Position numbers and translations under genes: made by a program. Below, piece after piece: positions 50,052-59,451 of a DNA stretch of 64,000 nt; position 1 is the first letter of the stretch, and every line of letters begins with the position of its first letter. The notes beneath the pieces were generated by a model. The model was not told the DNA's origin. It did not search any database and saw nothing but the letters and a program-made list of their open reading frames with translations. This DNA is from Alphaproteobacteria bacterium. Lineage in GTDB: Bacteria; Myxococcota_A; UBA796; UBA2385. Location of the stretch: the NCBI GenBank assembly GCA_020632755.1, contig JACKEY010000006.1, positions 469,830 through 533,829 of the forward strand, given 5' to 3'.

Positions 50052-50510
50052 ATGGCCAGTCGTCGCAAGGCGCGCGAGTACGCGCTCCAGGTGCTCTACA
50101 GCGCGGATCTGGCGGAGGTCTCCGTCGGCGACGCCCTGCGCGGGCTGTGGGCCGGGCAGATGGACGGCGAGCTGGCCGCGCGCCCGGCCGAGAGCGCCGA
50201 GGTCGAGTTCGCCGAGGGCCTGTGCCGCGGGGTCGAGTCCCGCCGCGACGAGATCGACGCCCTGATCGAGAAGGCCAGCGCGAACTGGCGCCTGCAGCGC
50301 ATGCCGGTGGTCGACCGCAACATCCTGCGGCTGGCGGCGTACGAGCTGCTGGCCATGCAGGACATCCCCGCCAGCGTCAGCATCAACGAAGGCGTCGAGC
50401 TCGCCAAGGCCTTCGGCGAGAAGGAGAGCCGCGCCTTCGTCAACGGCATCCTGGACCGCATCGCCTACGAGCTGGGGCGCGGCGGCCGCCGCCACAAGAA
50501 GAAGAAGTGA
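50052..50510 (+). CDS. nusB: Transcription antitermination factor NusB
   Basis: This predicted protein is 152 aa with ATG 50052, 3 nt after ribH. It is all-helical with the family motifs RRKAREYALQVLYS at the N-terminus and WRLQRMPVVDRNILRLAAYEL, then INEGVELAKAFGEKESRAFVNGILD. NusB joins NusE (S10) on boxA RNA to allow rRNA antitermination. A Lys-rich tail ends the protein. Its stop overlaps the GTG of the next gene. Confidence 0.95.
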   Translation: MASRRKAREYALQVLYSADLAEVSVGDALRGLWAGQMDGELAARPAESAEVEFAEGLCRGVESRRDEIDALIEKASANWRLQRMPVVDRNILRLAAYELLAMQDIPASVSINEGVELAKAFGEKESRAFVNGILDRIAYELGRGGRRHKKKK

Positions 50511-50899
50511 GCCGCGCGGCGGCCGATCAGGGGACCCGGGCGCGGCACTATGTCGACCCCGCCCTGCGCCGTCGCCGCGAGCTGCAGGCCGATCTCACGA
50601 TGCTGGTCCTGTGCGCGACCGTCATCGTGCTGAGCATGGTGCTGGCGCCGTCGGACTCGCAGCTGACCCTGTTCGGCTGGGAGCTGCCGCCGATGTGCCT
50701 GTGGAAGGGCCTGACGGGACGGGACTGCCTGGGCTGCGGCCTGACGCGCAGCTTCACCTACATGGGCCACGGCATGCTGCGCGACGCCTGGCACATGCAC
50801 AAGGTCGGGCCGGTGCTCTGGGCCGCCTGCCTGCTGCAGGTGCCGTGGCGCCTTCGCATGATCGTCAAGAACCTCCGCCCCGCAGAGCCTTTGTCCTGA
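50507..50899 (+). CDS. DUF2752 membrane protein
   Basis: This predicted protein is 130 aa, with GTG 50507 overlapping the nusB stop. It carries the DUF2752 signature MCLWKGLTGRDCLGCGLTRS, with the Cys pair and TR motif, near residues 62-82, between a first hydrophobic helix and a second one (about 100-118). The function of this family is unknown. It is coupled to nusB by overlap only; no mechanism is suggested. Confidence 0.8.
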   Translation: MSRAAADQGTRARHYVDPALRRRRELQADLTMLVLCATVIVLSMVLAPSDSQLTLFGWELPPMCLWKGLTGRDCLGCGLTRSFTYMGHGMLRDAWHMHKVGPVLWAACLLQVPWRLRMIVKNLRPAEPLS

Positions 50900-50955
50900 C
50901 GCGGGCCGTGGTTATCCCTGAAGGGTCCGAGGCCGAGCGCCTCCCGGAGGATCCC

Positions 50956-51288
50956 ATGACCACCGTGTCCCTGACCCCCGCCGCCGTCGCCAACCTGCGC
51001 CGCCTGCAGGACGAGTTCGACATGCCCGGCTTCGGCCTGCGCTTCGGCATCACCGGCGGTGGCTGCAGTGGCTACAAGTACGTCCTCGAGCTCGAGGAAG
51101 GCCCCATCGAAGGCGACGAGGTCATCGAGATCACCGACGACGTGAAGGTCTTCCTGCACGAAGACCATCGCGAGAAGCTGCAGAACAGCACCATCGACTG
51201 GATCGACACCCTGATGGAGACCGGCTTCCGCATCGACAACCCGCAGGCCAAGAACCCCTGCGGCTGCGGCGAGTCCGTCGACTTCTGA
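50956..51288 (+). CDS. A-type iron-sulfur carrier (IscA/ErpA-like)
   Basis: This predicted protein is 110 aa from ATG 50956, with a GGAGG Shine-Dalgarno. The HesB/IscA fold cysteines are present: Cys in TGGGCSGYKY near residue 37 and the Cys-Gly-Cys-Gly pair at the C-terminus (PCGCGESVDF). Members bind an Fe-S cluster and pass it to apo-enzymes. There are no isc or suf genes adjacent. Whether it is IscA or ErpA cannot be decided from the neighbours. Confidence 0.88.
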   Translation: MTTVSLTPAAVANLRRLQDEFDMPGFGLRFGITGGGCSGYKYVLELEEGPIEGDEVIEITDDVKVFLHEDHREKLQNSTIDWIDTLMETGFRIDNPQAKNPCGCGESVDF

Positions 51289-51354
51289 GCATCGCACTGC
51301 AGCACGGCAGTCCGTGACAGCCCCGGCAGTGGCCCCTGTGGCACCCTCCCGCCG

Positions 51355-52887
51355 ATGTCCGTCTCGCCGCCGAGCCCCGAGCGCCTGCCGCGCCCCGTGA
51401 TCGCCGCGCTGTCCGTCGGCGCGGCCGTGGCCTTCGGCGCCGCCGCCGCGCGCCCCGGCGTCTTCTTCGTCGACGACGCGTGGTTCTACCTGCAGATCGC
51501 CCGCAACCTCGCGGACGGGGCCGGCAGCACCTTCCACGGCGACGGGCCGACCAACGGCTACCACCCGCTGTGGCTCGGCGTCGTCACGCTGCTCGCGCTG
51601 CTCGCCGGCGGCGGCAAGGGGCTGCTCCTCGGGCTGGTGCTCGTGGTCCAGGCGGCCCTGGTCGCCCTGGCCGGCGCGGCCCTGTTCCGCACCGCGGCCC
51701 TCGCCCGCACGCCCTTCCCGGGCGTGGCCCTGGGGCTGGTGACCGTCTGCCTGCTCACCGACCGCGGCTGGGGCAGCGAGGGCATGCTCAACCTGGCCCT
51801 GCACGGCGGGGTGCTGTGGGCCTGGGCGCGGGCCCTGGACCGCGATCGCATCGGGGACTTCGTGCTGGCCGGCCTCCTCGGCGGGCTGCTCTTCCTCGCT
51901 CGCCTGGACACGGCCTTCTTCGCCCTCGGCCTGCTCGCCTCCACCGCCGCCCTGCACCCGCGCCGCAGCCGCTTCCTGCCGCTCGGTGTCGGCATGGCGG
52001 TCATCGTCCTGCCCTTCCTGGCCTGGCAGCAACACACCTGGGGACACGCGGTGCCGGTCAGCGGCGCCATCAAGAGCACCTTCCCCGTGCCCGACGCCAC
52101 CGACCTCCTGGGCAAGCTCGGGCGGCTGGGGGGGGGTGTCGCCGCCCTGTCCGGGGTCGGCGCCCTGCTGGCCCTGCGGCGCAACACACCCGGCCGGCCG
52201 TTGCTGCTGGCGCTGGGCCTGGGCGCAGTCGGCCACGCCGCCTACACCGGGCTGTTCACGGCGCCGCGCTGGTCCACCGATGTCGTCTACTACTACGTGA
52301 CCGGCGTGGTCGGCGCCGGCTTCACCCTGGCCGAGCTCTGCCGCCGCTACCTGTCCCTGCTGCCCAGCCTGACCCCGGCGGCGGGTCGCAAGCTCGTCGC
52401 CGCCTTCGTGCTGGTGCTGGTCGGCGGCGGCGTGGGCCGGGCCGTGCGCTCGGCGGTCACCGCGCCCACCCGGACTGAAGCCTTCGCCGGCTGGATGGCC
52501 GACCACCTGCCCCCCGGCAGCAAGCTGCTCACCGTCGACGCCCCCGGGCGGCTGGCCTGGGTCAGCGGCCTGCCCGTGCACGCGCTGGACGGGCTGACCC
52601 AGGACTACGGCTTCTCCGCCGCCCTGCTCGATCCCGACGTCGCCGCCTGGGCCCGCCGCGTCGGCATCACCCACGTCGTCAGCCAGCGCCGGCCCTACCC
52701 GGCCCCCTGGGCGCGGGTCGAGGGGGACGAAGACGGCATCACCATCACGGTCCTCGCCCCGGCGACGGGGGAGGAGGCCGGGGTCATCGTCCTGGACCAG
52801 CCCCCTCTCGCCAGCCTCTGCGAGGTCGCCGGCGAGCCGGGCTGTGGAGAGGACGTGGGCGTCTGGGTGTGGGGGGGAGGGCGGTAG
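51355..52887 (+). CDS. GT-C-like multi-pass membrane glycosyltransferase family protein
   Basis: This predicted protein is 510 aa with about ten transmembrane segments. The first extracytoplasmic loop has FFVDDAWFYLQIARN and GPTNGYHPLW (about 40-70), which is the GT-C loop with acidic catalytic residues. The soluble C-terminus (about 375-510) is periplasmic. Such proteins move sugars from a lipid-phosphate donor to an envelope acceptor. The similar secreted membrane protein at 423 has a related layout. No polysaccharide cluster is next to it. Confidence 0.7.
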   Translation: MSVSPPSPERLPRPVIAALSVGAAVAFGAAAARPGVFFVDDAWFYLQIARNLADGAGSTFHGDGPTNGYHPLWLGVVTLLALLAGGGKGLLLGLVLVVQAALVALAGAALFRTAALARTPFPGVALGLVTVCLLTDRGWGSEGMLNLALHGGVLWAWARALDRDRIGDFVLAGLLGGLLFLARLDTAFFALGLLASTAALHPRRSRFLPLGVGMAVIVLPFLAWQQHTWGHAVPVSGAIKSTFPVPDATDLLGKLGRLGGGVAALSGVGALLALRRNTPGRPLLLALGLGAVGHAAYTGLFTAPRWSTDVVYYYVTGVVGAGFTLAELCRRYLSLLPSLTPAAGRKLVAAFVLVLVGGGVGRAVRSAVTAPTRTEAFAGWMADHLPPGSKLLTVDAPGRLAWVSGLPVHALDGLTQDYGFSAALLDPDVAAWARRVGITHVVSQRRPYPAPWARVEGDEDGITITVLAPATGEEAGVIVLDQPPLASLCEVAGEPGCGEDVGVWVWGGGR

Positions 52888-53142
52888 AGGCGGGGCTCAG
52901 GCTGGTGGTGGGGCGCTGGTCGGTGGAGGGGCGGGCTCCGGGCTTCGGGCTTCGGGCTTCAGGAGGGCCGGGCGGGGGGAGGAGGCGTAGGCACCGCCGA
53001 GGCCCGCTCGGCGAGGCGACCCCGCCCGCCCTGCCACCCGCGTGCTGCAGCCAGGAGCCCGAAGCCTGCAGCCCCGCCCCGCCACGAACTCTCTCTCGCC
53101 GCCCCCGTCGCGCGCGCCGCCGCCGCCACGCACCGCCACCAC
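52888..53142. other. Gene-free interval with a short GGGCTTC repeat
   Basis: Between the convergent genes the sequence holds a short tandem GGGCTTC (three copies near 52940-52960) and GC-rich runs. No gene, tRNA or clear terminator was found. Confidence 0.4.
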
Positions 53143-54984
53143 CTAGATCGCCCCCCCCGCCCCCGGCGAGTTGTCCAGGATCCCCCGCCAGCCGAAGGCG
53201 AGCCACTCGCCGTCGGGCAGGGCGCGCAGGACGCGGCGCTCCTTGCCGTCCATCTCGCGCTCGACCAGGGCGCTGCTGCGGCCGGGCTCCAGGATGAGCC
53301 CGTACTCGGCGTCGACCCAGGCGGCGGGGTCCAGGTGCGGGACCTCGGCGACGACCTGGCCGCTGCCGACGTCGACCCACAGGATGGTGCAGCGGTCGCC
53401 CTCGGGCAGGCGCAGGGCGGCGTACTGGCCGCCGGTGATGCCCCACAGGCGGTCGACCTCGACGTTGATCGTGATGACGTCGCGGCCCTCGGCCCGCTGG
53501 CCCTGGCGCAGGGCCGTCCCCAGGTCGTAGTGGCCCAGCACGCCGTCCTGGTCCATGACCAGCATGTCCGGGCGCCGGTTGACGAAGGCGACGTTGACGA
53601 CGGGCACGTCGGCGAGGGGCACGGGCTGGGGCACGGCGTCGCGACCGGTCGCCGGGTCCAGCACCTTGACCGCGCCCTTGGGGGTGACGACCCCCAGCCA
53701 GGTGCCGCCGCCCGACAGGGCCATGGCCTGGGGCCACTCGAGCTCGTAGCCCTTGTTGCGGGCCAGGTCCCACCAGCGCACGCCGCCTTGCTTGAGGTGC
53801 ACGGCGACCACGGTGCCGCCGACGGCCATGGACCGGGCGCCGGCGGTGGCTGCGCCGCCGTCGAAGACCCGGCGACCGGTGGTGCAGTCGAAGACGTGCA
53901 CCGGCGAGCGGCTGCCGCGCACCAGGGCCAGCCGACCGTCGCGATCGACCTGGACCTCGACCGGGGGCGCTTCCACCGCCAGCAGGCCCTCGCGCCGATG
54001 GCCGCGCCAGACGGCGACGTGGTCGGTGTGGGCCGCCAGCCGGGTGTCGCCGAAGCCGCCGACACAGACGACCGGACCGGCCGCGCCGCTGCTGCCCTGG
54101 CCGCTGCCGCTGTGCATCAGGCCGTCGGCGCCGGCCACCTTGACCCCCTGGGGACCCCAGTAGGCCGCGCCGCTGGGGTCGGGGGCGCCGTGCTTGGCCG
54201 AGCCCACCGGCTGCAGATCCGGCAGGCTGAAGGTGTGCACCGAGCGCTGGGTGATCGCGCCGGCCTGCCGCCCGTCGGGGGACAGCACCAGGTTCGAGAT
54301 GCCCGAGCCGCCGCGGGTGGCGAAGCTCCCGATGAGCGCGCCGTCGGCGACCCGCAACAGCGAGATGCCGGCCTGGCCGACGGCCAGCACCATGGTGCCG
54401 TCCAGGGTGAACTGGGCCCGCTCGGCCGGCATCTGCAGCCGGTCCATGTACAGCGCCTGCAGGCTCATCAGGTCCATCAGCCGCGGCTGGCCCTGGTCGT
54501 CCATCGCCAGCAACCGCTGGCCGCGGGGGTCGAACTCGACCGTGCCGCCCGAGAAGCCCTGCCAGGCGGCCGATCGCTCGTGGGTCTCCAGGTCCCAGAT
54601 CCGGATGATGCCGTCCTTGGCGATGCTCGCCAGGGTCCGACCTTCGGGGCTGATCGCGACGCCGCGCATGGCGCGCACCCGGCCACGGGCGCCCTCGCGG
54701 GCTTCCTGGAAGATGCAGTCGCCGCTGTCGCAGCGGTAGACGCCGACGGTGCCTTCTTCGTCGCCCACGGCCACCAGCTGGCCGCGCTGCACCAGGCTGA
54801 CCGCGCTCACCGCGGCTTCCGTCGGCTGGAACAGGAGCTGGGGTGCGCTCTCGCCCGGGCGCTGCACCGCGACCACGCCCTGCGCGTCGGCGGTGGCGAT
54901 GGTGCCGCTGTAGGGGTCGTACTCGGCCGCGGTGATGGCGGCGTCGTGCACGTTGGGGCAGAACTGGTCGACCAGCGCCGGCAT
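53143..54984 (-). CDS. WD40-like beta-propeller protein
   Basis: This predicted protein is 613 aa from ATG 54984, preceded by GGGAGC. There is no signal peptide. WD-type repeats are readable as GRTLASIAKDGIIRIWDLETH near residue 110, then FDPRGQRLLAMDDQGQPRLMDL, and further degenerate blades through the middle (SPDGRQAGA, KGAVKVLDPATG). Two seven-bladed propellers or one large one are possible. It is a scaffold in most families. It diverges from the glycogen genes, and the short interval holds overlapping -10 boxes, so joint control is possible. Confidence 0.75.
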   Translation of the reverse strand: MPALVDQFCPNVHDAAITAAEYDPYSGTIATADAQGVVAVQRPGESAPQLLFQPTEAAVSAVSLVQRGQLVAVGDEEGTVGVYRCDSGDCIFQEAREGARGRVRAMRGVAISPEGRTLASIAKDGIIRIWDLETHERSAAWQGFSGGTVEFDPRGQRLLAMDDQGQPRLMDLMSLQALYMDRLQMPAERAQFTLDGTMVLAVGQAGISLLRVADGALIGSFATRGGSGISNLVLSPDGRQAGAITQRSVHTFSLPDLQPVGSAKHGAPDPSGAAYWGPQGVKVAGADGLMHSGSGQGSSGAAGPVVCVGGFGDTRLAAHTDHVAVWRGHRREGLLAVEAPPVEVQVDRDGRLALVRGSRSPVHVFDCTTGRRVFDGGAATAGARSMAVGGTVVAVHLKQGGVRWWDLARNKGYELEWPQAMALSGGGTWLGVVTPKGAVKVLDPATGRDAVPQPVPLADVPVVNVAFVNRRPDMLVMDQDGVLGHYDLGTALRQGQRAEGRDVITINVEVDRLWGITGGQYAALRLPEGDRCTILWVDVGSGQVVAEVPHLDPAAWVDAEYGLILEPGRSSALVEREMDGKERRVLRALPDGEWLAFGWRGILDNSPGAGGAI

Positions 54985-55033
54985 GCTCGCTCCCAAGGGG
55001 GTGGGCTCGACTCCCGGGTACCCCGGGCGGCCG

Positions 55034-55040
55034 ATACTAA
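55034..55040. promoter_or_regulatory. Overlapping divergent -10 boxes (WD40-like gene and GH57 gene)
   Basis: The plus strand reads TACTAA (55035-55040) and the minus strand TAGTAT (55039-55034), both inside GATACTAAC. They lie 45 nt (minus) and 71 nt (plus) from the starts. Transcription would be mutually exclusive or jointly controlled. Confidence 0.35.
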
Positions 55041-55110
55041 CGCCTGCCGCCCCCTCCCACTGCCGCTGCCGCGCCCGCCCGTCGCCGGGCGCCCGCCCCG
55101 CCGAGGACCC

Positions 55111-57009
55111 GTGCCCCCCCGCATCGCCCTGCTCCTGCACATGCACCAGCCGGACTACCGGCACCCCGATGACGGCGTGCCCCAGCTGCCGTGGGTCCGG
55201 CTGCACGCCTCGCGCGGCTACACCGACGTCGCCACGCTGATCCTGGAGCGCTGCCCCGACGATCCGGCCCACGCGCCCACCGTCAACGTGGTGCCCTCCC
55301 TCCTCGAGCAGCTCGACGCCTACGGTCGCGGCGCCACCGACCGCTGGGAGCAGCTCTCCCGCCTGCCCGCCGAGTCCCTCTCCCCCGACGACGCCGCCTT
55401 CGTGCGCGGGCGCTTCGTGCACGGCCACCCCCGCATGCGCGAGGCCTCGCCCCGCTACCGGGACCTCGCCGCGCGCGCCGCGGAGCTGACGACTCCCGCC
55501 GAGCTCCGCGACCTGCAGGTGTGGAGCAACCTGTCCTGGCTGGGCAGCGTCGGCCGCCGCGATGCCTTCGTGCAGCAGCTCCTCGCCCAGGATCGGGACT
55601 TCTCCCACGACCAGCTGCTCGGCCTGATGGACCGCCAGCGGGCGCTCGTCACCGGCGTCCTCGACCTGTGGCGGCGGCTGCCCTCGGTCAGCGTCACCCC
55701 CCAGTGCCACCCCATCCTGCCGCTGCTGGTCGACTTCGGCCACGCCCGCCGCTGTCTGGACCTGCCGGTGCTGGGCCGCGAGCAGGACTTCCGCTTCCCC
55801 GACGACGCCGCGCGCCACCTGGCCGACGCCCGCGCCACCTGCCAGCGGCTGCTCGGCCGGACCCCCGACGGCCTGTGGCCCAGCGAAGGCTCGGTCTCGC
55901 CCGAGGTCTGGCGCCTGGCCGCCCGGGCCGGCTTCGCCTGGCTGGCCAGCGACGAGCTGGTGCTCGCCCGCAGCGCCCGGGACGCTGGCGCCCGGGTCGA
56001 TGGCCCCTGGGCCGCGGACGACGACCTGGCGGGCCCGCGGATGTTGTTCCGCGACCACGATCTCTCCGACCGCATCGGCTTCCACTACCAGCACCTGCCG
56101 CCGGGCCTCGAAGGCGGGCGGCGCGCCCTCGACGATCTGCTCGGCGCCGCCGCGGCGCGCTGGGGCGACTCCGCCGGTCCCGTGCCCGTCATCCTGGACG
56201 GCGAGAACCCCTGGGAAGCCTTCGTCGACGCCGGCGAGGGCTTCCTGACCGCCCTGTTCGACAGCGGGGCCGTCTGCTCGCTCGACACCGCGGCCCAGGC
56301 CCCGGCCATCGGGCGCATCGCGCGGCTGCACACCGGGTCGTGGATCGACGCCGACTTCCGCATCTGGGCGGGCGACGAAGAGGACCGCCAGGCCTGGCGC
56401 CTGCTCTTCGATCTGCGCGCCGCCTTCGAGGCCCACGGCCGGCCCGAGCCCGCCTGGCGCCACGTCGCCAACGCCGAGAGCAGCGACTGGTTCTGGTGGT
56501 TCGGCCCCGAGTTCCACACCGAGGTCGCCGACTTCTTCGACGCCCTGTTCCGCGCCCACCTGCGAGGCGGCTGGCAGGCGCTGGGCCTGCCGGTGCCCGA
56601 CGCCCTCGAGCACCCGGTGGCCCAGGGGGACGATGCCGCCGTCGTGATCGCCCCGGCCGCCGCAGGGTCGCTGGCCGAGGCCGCCCGCCTGCCGACGCCG
56701 CGCGGGGGGGCGATGACCCAGGGCCGATCCTGGCTGCGGAGCCTGCGGGTGGCGCTGGGAGGAGGGAGCCTCTCGGTCTGGGCCGAGGGCGGGGAGGGGC
56801 TCCGCCTGCTGCGTGAAGGAGGCGAGCCGCTGTCCTTCGCGGAGGAGGCGGACGCGGTCGGCTGGCGTCACGTGGAGGCGCCGTGCGCCGAGCGCCGGGT
56901 GCGCCTGGCCGTGGCCGGACCCGACGGGCAGCGCCACCCCGCGCACGGCTGGTTGACGGTGCAAGCGGGTCCCGCGGGCCCCGAAGGCCCGGACGGGAGC
57001 GCGCCGTGA
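55111..57009 (+). CDS. GH57 glycoside hydrolase (amylopullulanase-type), first of three
   Basis: This predicted protein is 632 aa from GTG 55111. The GH57 N-terminus RIALLLHMHQPDYRHPDDG has the metal/active-site His pair. The nucleophile is Glu259 in GLWPSEGSVSPE and the acid/base Asp363 in VILDGENPWEAF, both intact. Residues after about 520 form the trailing helices and a C-terminal beta domain. It belongs with the amylopullulanase-like branch that hydrolyses alpha-1,4 or alpha-1,6 bonds. It is followed by two more GH57 genes and then glgA, so it likely trims glycogen. No signal peptide is seen, so it is cytoplasmic. Confidence 0.88.
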   Translation: MPPRIALLLHMHQPDYRHPDDGVPQLPWVRLHASRGYTDVATLILERCPDDPAHAPTVNVVPSLLEQLDAYGRGATDRWEQLSRLPAESLSPDDAAFVRGRFVHGHPRMREASPRYRDLAARAAELTTPAELRDLQVWSNLSWLGSVGRRDAFVQQLLAQDRDFSHDQLLGLMDRQRALVTGVLDLWRRLPSVSVTPQCHPILPLLVDFGHARRCLDLPVLGREQDFRFPDDAARHLADARATCQRLLGRTPDGLWPSEGSVSPEVWRLAARAGFAWLASDELVLARSARDAGARVDGPWAADDDLAGPRMLFRDHDLSDRIGFHYQHLPPGLEGGRRALDDLLGAAAARWGDSAGPVPVILDGENPWEAFVDAGEGFLTALFDSGAVCSLDTAAQAPAIGRIARLHTGSWIDADFRIWAGDEEDRQAWRLLFDLRAAFEAHGRPEPAWRHVANAESSDWFWWFGPEFHTEVADFFDALFRAHLRGGWQALGLPVPDALEHPVAQGDDAAVVIAPAAAGSLAEAARLPTPRGGAMTQGRSWLRSLRVALGGGSLSVWAEGGEGLRLLREGGEPLSFAEEADAVGWRHVEAPCAERRVRLAVAGPDGQRHPAHGWLTVQAGPAGPEGPDGSAP

Positions 57010-57041
57010 CCGGGCGTGACCTCGCGGGCGCGGGGCTCTGG

Positions 57042-57047
57042 TAGGCT
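57042..57047 (+). promoter_or_regulatory. -10-like TAGGCT before the second GH57 gene
   Basis: TAGGCT lies 92 nt before ATG 57139 in the 129-bp gap between the first and second GH57 genes. It might drive the second and third genes, but distance and missing -35 make this uncertain. Confidence 0.25.
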
Positions 57048-57138
57048 GCCTCGGGCCAGCCGGTCGGGGGGACCGGGGCGTTCCGCCGAACGGCTCCTCC
57101 CCGTCGCATCTTCGCTCCCTCCTTCGACCTCCAGGTCC

Positions 57139-59418
57139 ATGCCGCCGCTCAACCTCAGCCTGGTGATCCACGACCAGCTCGCTCCGGGCGAGCGCGAGTC
57201 ACGGGTGGCGCGGGCAGGACGGCAGGCCTGGCGACCCCTCGTCGAGTGCCTCGTCGCCAACGCCCACATGCGGGTGGCGCTGCACCTGTCGGGTGCGCTG
57301 ACCGAGTGGCTCGACGCCGAAGAACCCTCGGTCCTCGATGCGCTGGCGCGCCTGGTCGAGCGCGACCAGGTCGAGATCCTGAGCGGCTCCCCGGTGGGCG
57401 CGGCGCTCCAGGGCCTGCCCGAGCGCGACGCCGCCGGGCACCTGCAGGCCACGAACCGGTGGGCCGAGCAGCGGCTGGGCGCCACGGTGCGCGGCGCCTG
57501 GCTGGGCGCGGGCGGCTGGGACGGCATCTACCCCCGCATCCTGGCCAAGGCCGGCGTGCACTACGCCCTGGTGGACCGCGCCTTGCTGGCCCCGTCGGGC
57601 GCCGGCTTCGAGCTGGACAGCACCTGGTACGTGGCCGAGCGCGAGGGCGCGGCGGTCGGCCTGCTGCCGCTGGACTCGCGGGTCGCCGCGCTCGTTCCCT
57701 GGGCCCTGCCCCGCTACCTGGGCCACGAGCTCAAGGCCCGGGCCGCGGTCGGCGAGAAGATCGTGGTGGCCGCGGTCGGCGCCGAAGCCCTGGGCCTGGC
57801 CCACGGCAGCCAGCGCTGGTGCTGGGGCTCGGATCGGGCGTGGATGCCGTCGGCCGCCGACATGCTCAAGCGCCAGGCCAGCTGGCTGCGCATGGTGCTG
57901 CCCGGGCGCGTCGCCGGCCAGGGCCGCCCCACGCGGCGGGTCTACCCGCTGGCCGGCACTCCCTTCGACCTCGGCGCCGACGCGCTGCCGCCCGGCGTGG
58001 GCCGCCGCTGGAGCCGGATCCGTCGCGACCTGGACGAAGGCGAGGATCCCGTGCTGGCGCGGCTCGGCAGCTTCATGGCGGGCCCGCCCTGGGAAGCCTT
58101 CCTGGCCCGCCGGGACGAGGTCAACCAGCTGCACAAGCACATGCTGCGCGTCAGCGGCTCGGTGCAGCGGCTGCGGCGATCCCTGCGCGCCGCCGACGGC
58201 CAGGTCCTGCCCGACCGGGTGGCGGCCTACGAGCGGGCGCGGGGCTGGTTGTACTCGGCACAGGCCGGCGCCGTCCTGCACGGCGGGCCCACCGGCGGCA
58301 TCGACCGGCCGGATCTGCGGCATGCCGCGTGGACCTCGCTGCTGCGCGCCCACCAGTCGGTGCGCACGGCGCTCGGCGAAGAAGGCGAGCTGCGCCACCA
58401 GATCGCCGACTACGACTGCGACGGCTTCCGCGAGGTGCACATCAGCGGGCCCGAGTACGCCGCGACCGTGCGGCCCGCGGCGGGTGGGTCGATCGGCATG
58501 CTCGGCTTCTGGGACCGGGGCAACATCGCCAACGTCGTGCGCCGGGTGGAAGAGCCCTGGCACGACCACCTGTCCTTCTCGGCCCAGCTGCCCAGCATCG
58601 TCCCCGACGACAGCGAGGACGAGGCCGATCTGTTCGACGACGACGAGGTCCTCGAAGAGCTCACCGACGAGATGGACAGCGTCGGCACCGTGCGCACCGA
58701 CTTCCTCGAGCGGGTGCGGCTGCCCGAGCCGCCGCCGCTGCCGACGCCGCGCGGCCACCAGGACGCGACCCTCGCCCGCGACAACCACCCGCGCCTGCTG
58801 TTCCAGGAACACTTCCTGGGGCCCGGCACCCGCCTGGAGAACCTGCGGCGCGACCAGCACCCCCAGCAGGGCGACTTCCTGGACGGGGCCTACACCCTGC
58901 TGTCGGCCGAGCGGGTCGACGACGAAGAGGTGCACGTCGCCCTGGCGCGCGAAGGCGTCGTCGACGAAGGCGGCGAGCAGCGGCTGGTCCGGGTGCACAA
59001 GCGCTACGTCTTCCACCGCGACACGCCGGTCATCGACGTGTCCTACGAAGTCAGCAACCGCTACCGCGAGCCCGTGCGCTCCCGGTTCGCCGTCGAGCTG
59101 AACATCGGGCTGGACGGGCAGCTGCACCCCGAGCGCTTCATCCAGTCCGGGGACCGGCGGGCGCTGCTGGACCGAGACGAGGTCTGGGAGTCCGTCACCG
59201 AGCTGTCCGTGGTCATGCCCGACCAGCGGGTGCGGCTCAACCTGTGGACCGGCGACCCGGCGACCCTGTACTTCTACGCCGTGCGCGGCGTGGTGCGGAC
59301 CTGCGAGGGCTACGAGCCCGTGCTGCACGGCACCTGTCTGGTGCTGGCCTGGGACCTGTCGCTGTGGGGCGAGGAGAAGATGCGGACCGATCTCTTCCTG
59401 AGCGTCGAGCGCGCCTGA
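57139..59418 (+). CDS. GH57 4-alpha-glucanotransferase-like protein, catalytic residues lost
   Basis: This predicted protein is 759 aa from ATG 57139. The full 4-alpha-glucanotransferase layout is kept: N-terminal barrel, the middle DUF1925 region (about 300-380) and C-terminal DUF1926 beta domain (about 420-759). The HNHQP start is LVIHDQLAPG, losing the second His. The nucleophile site is WLGAGGWD, with Ala124 where the Glu should be (family WLTERVW). The acid/base site is VGAEALG, with Gly214 where DGEKFG has Asp. It therefore looks like a dead enzyme, maybe a glucan-binding partner or regulator of the neighbouring GH57 enzymes. Confidence 0.8.
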   Translation: MPPLNLSLVIHDQLAPGERESRVARAGRQAWRPLVECLVANAHMRVALHLSGALTEWLDAEEPSVLDALARLVERDQVEILSGSPVGAALQGLPERDAAGHLQATNRWAEQRLGATVRGAWLGAGGWDGIYPRILAKAGVHYALVDRALLAPSGAGFELDSTWYVAEREGAAVGLLPLDSRVAALVPWALPRYLGHELKARAAVGEKIVVAAVGAEALGLAHGSQRWCWGSDRAWMPSAADMLKRQASWLRMVLPGRVAGQGRPTRRVYPLAGTPFDLGADALPPGVGRRWSRIRRDLDEGEDPVLARLGSFMAGPPWEAFLARRDEVNQLHKHMLRVSGSVQRLRRSLRAADGQVLPDRVAAYERARGWLYSAQAGAVLHGGPTGGIDRPDLRHAAWTSLLRAHQSVRTALGEEGELRHQIADYDCDGFREVHISGPEYAATVRPAAGGSIGMLGFWDRGNIANVVRRVEEPWHDHLSFSAQLPSIVPDDSEDEADLFDDDEVLEELTDEMDSVGTVRTDFLERVRLPEPPPLPTPRGHQDATLARDNHPRLLFQEHFLGPGTRLENLRRDQHPQQGDFLDGAYTLLSAERVDDEEVHVALAREGVVDEGGEQRLVRVHKRYVFHRDTPVIDVSYEVSNRYREPVRSRFAVELNIGLDGQLHPERFIQSGDRRALLDRDEVWESVTELSVVMPDQRVRLNLWTGDPATLYFYAVRGVVRTCEGYEPVLHGTCLVLAWDLSLWGEEKMRTDLFLSVERA

Positions 59419-59451
59419 CGGGCTACGTCGCCCGCTCTTCCGGAGGTCCAG

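Noticed and set aside
46263..50495. A 1410-codon frame antisense to the riboflavin operon
   Set aside because: All sense genes are well-supported enzymes; the antisense product is low-complexity.
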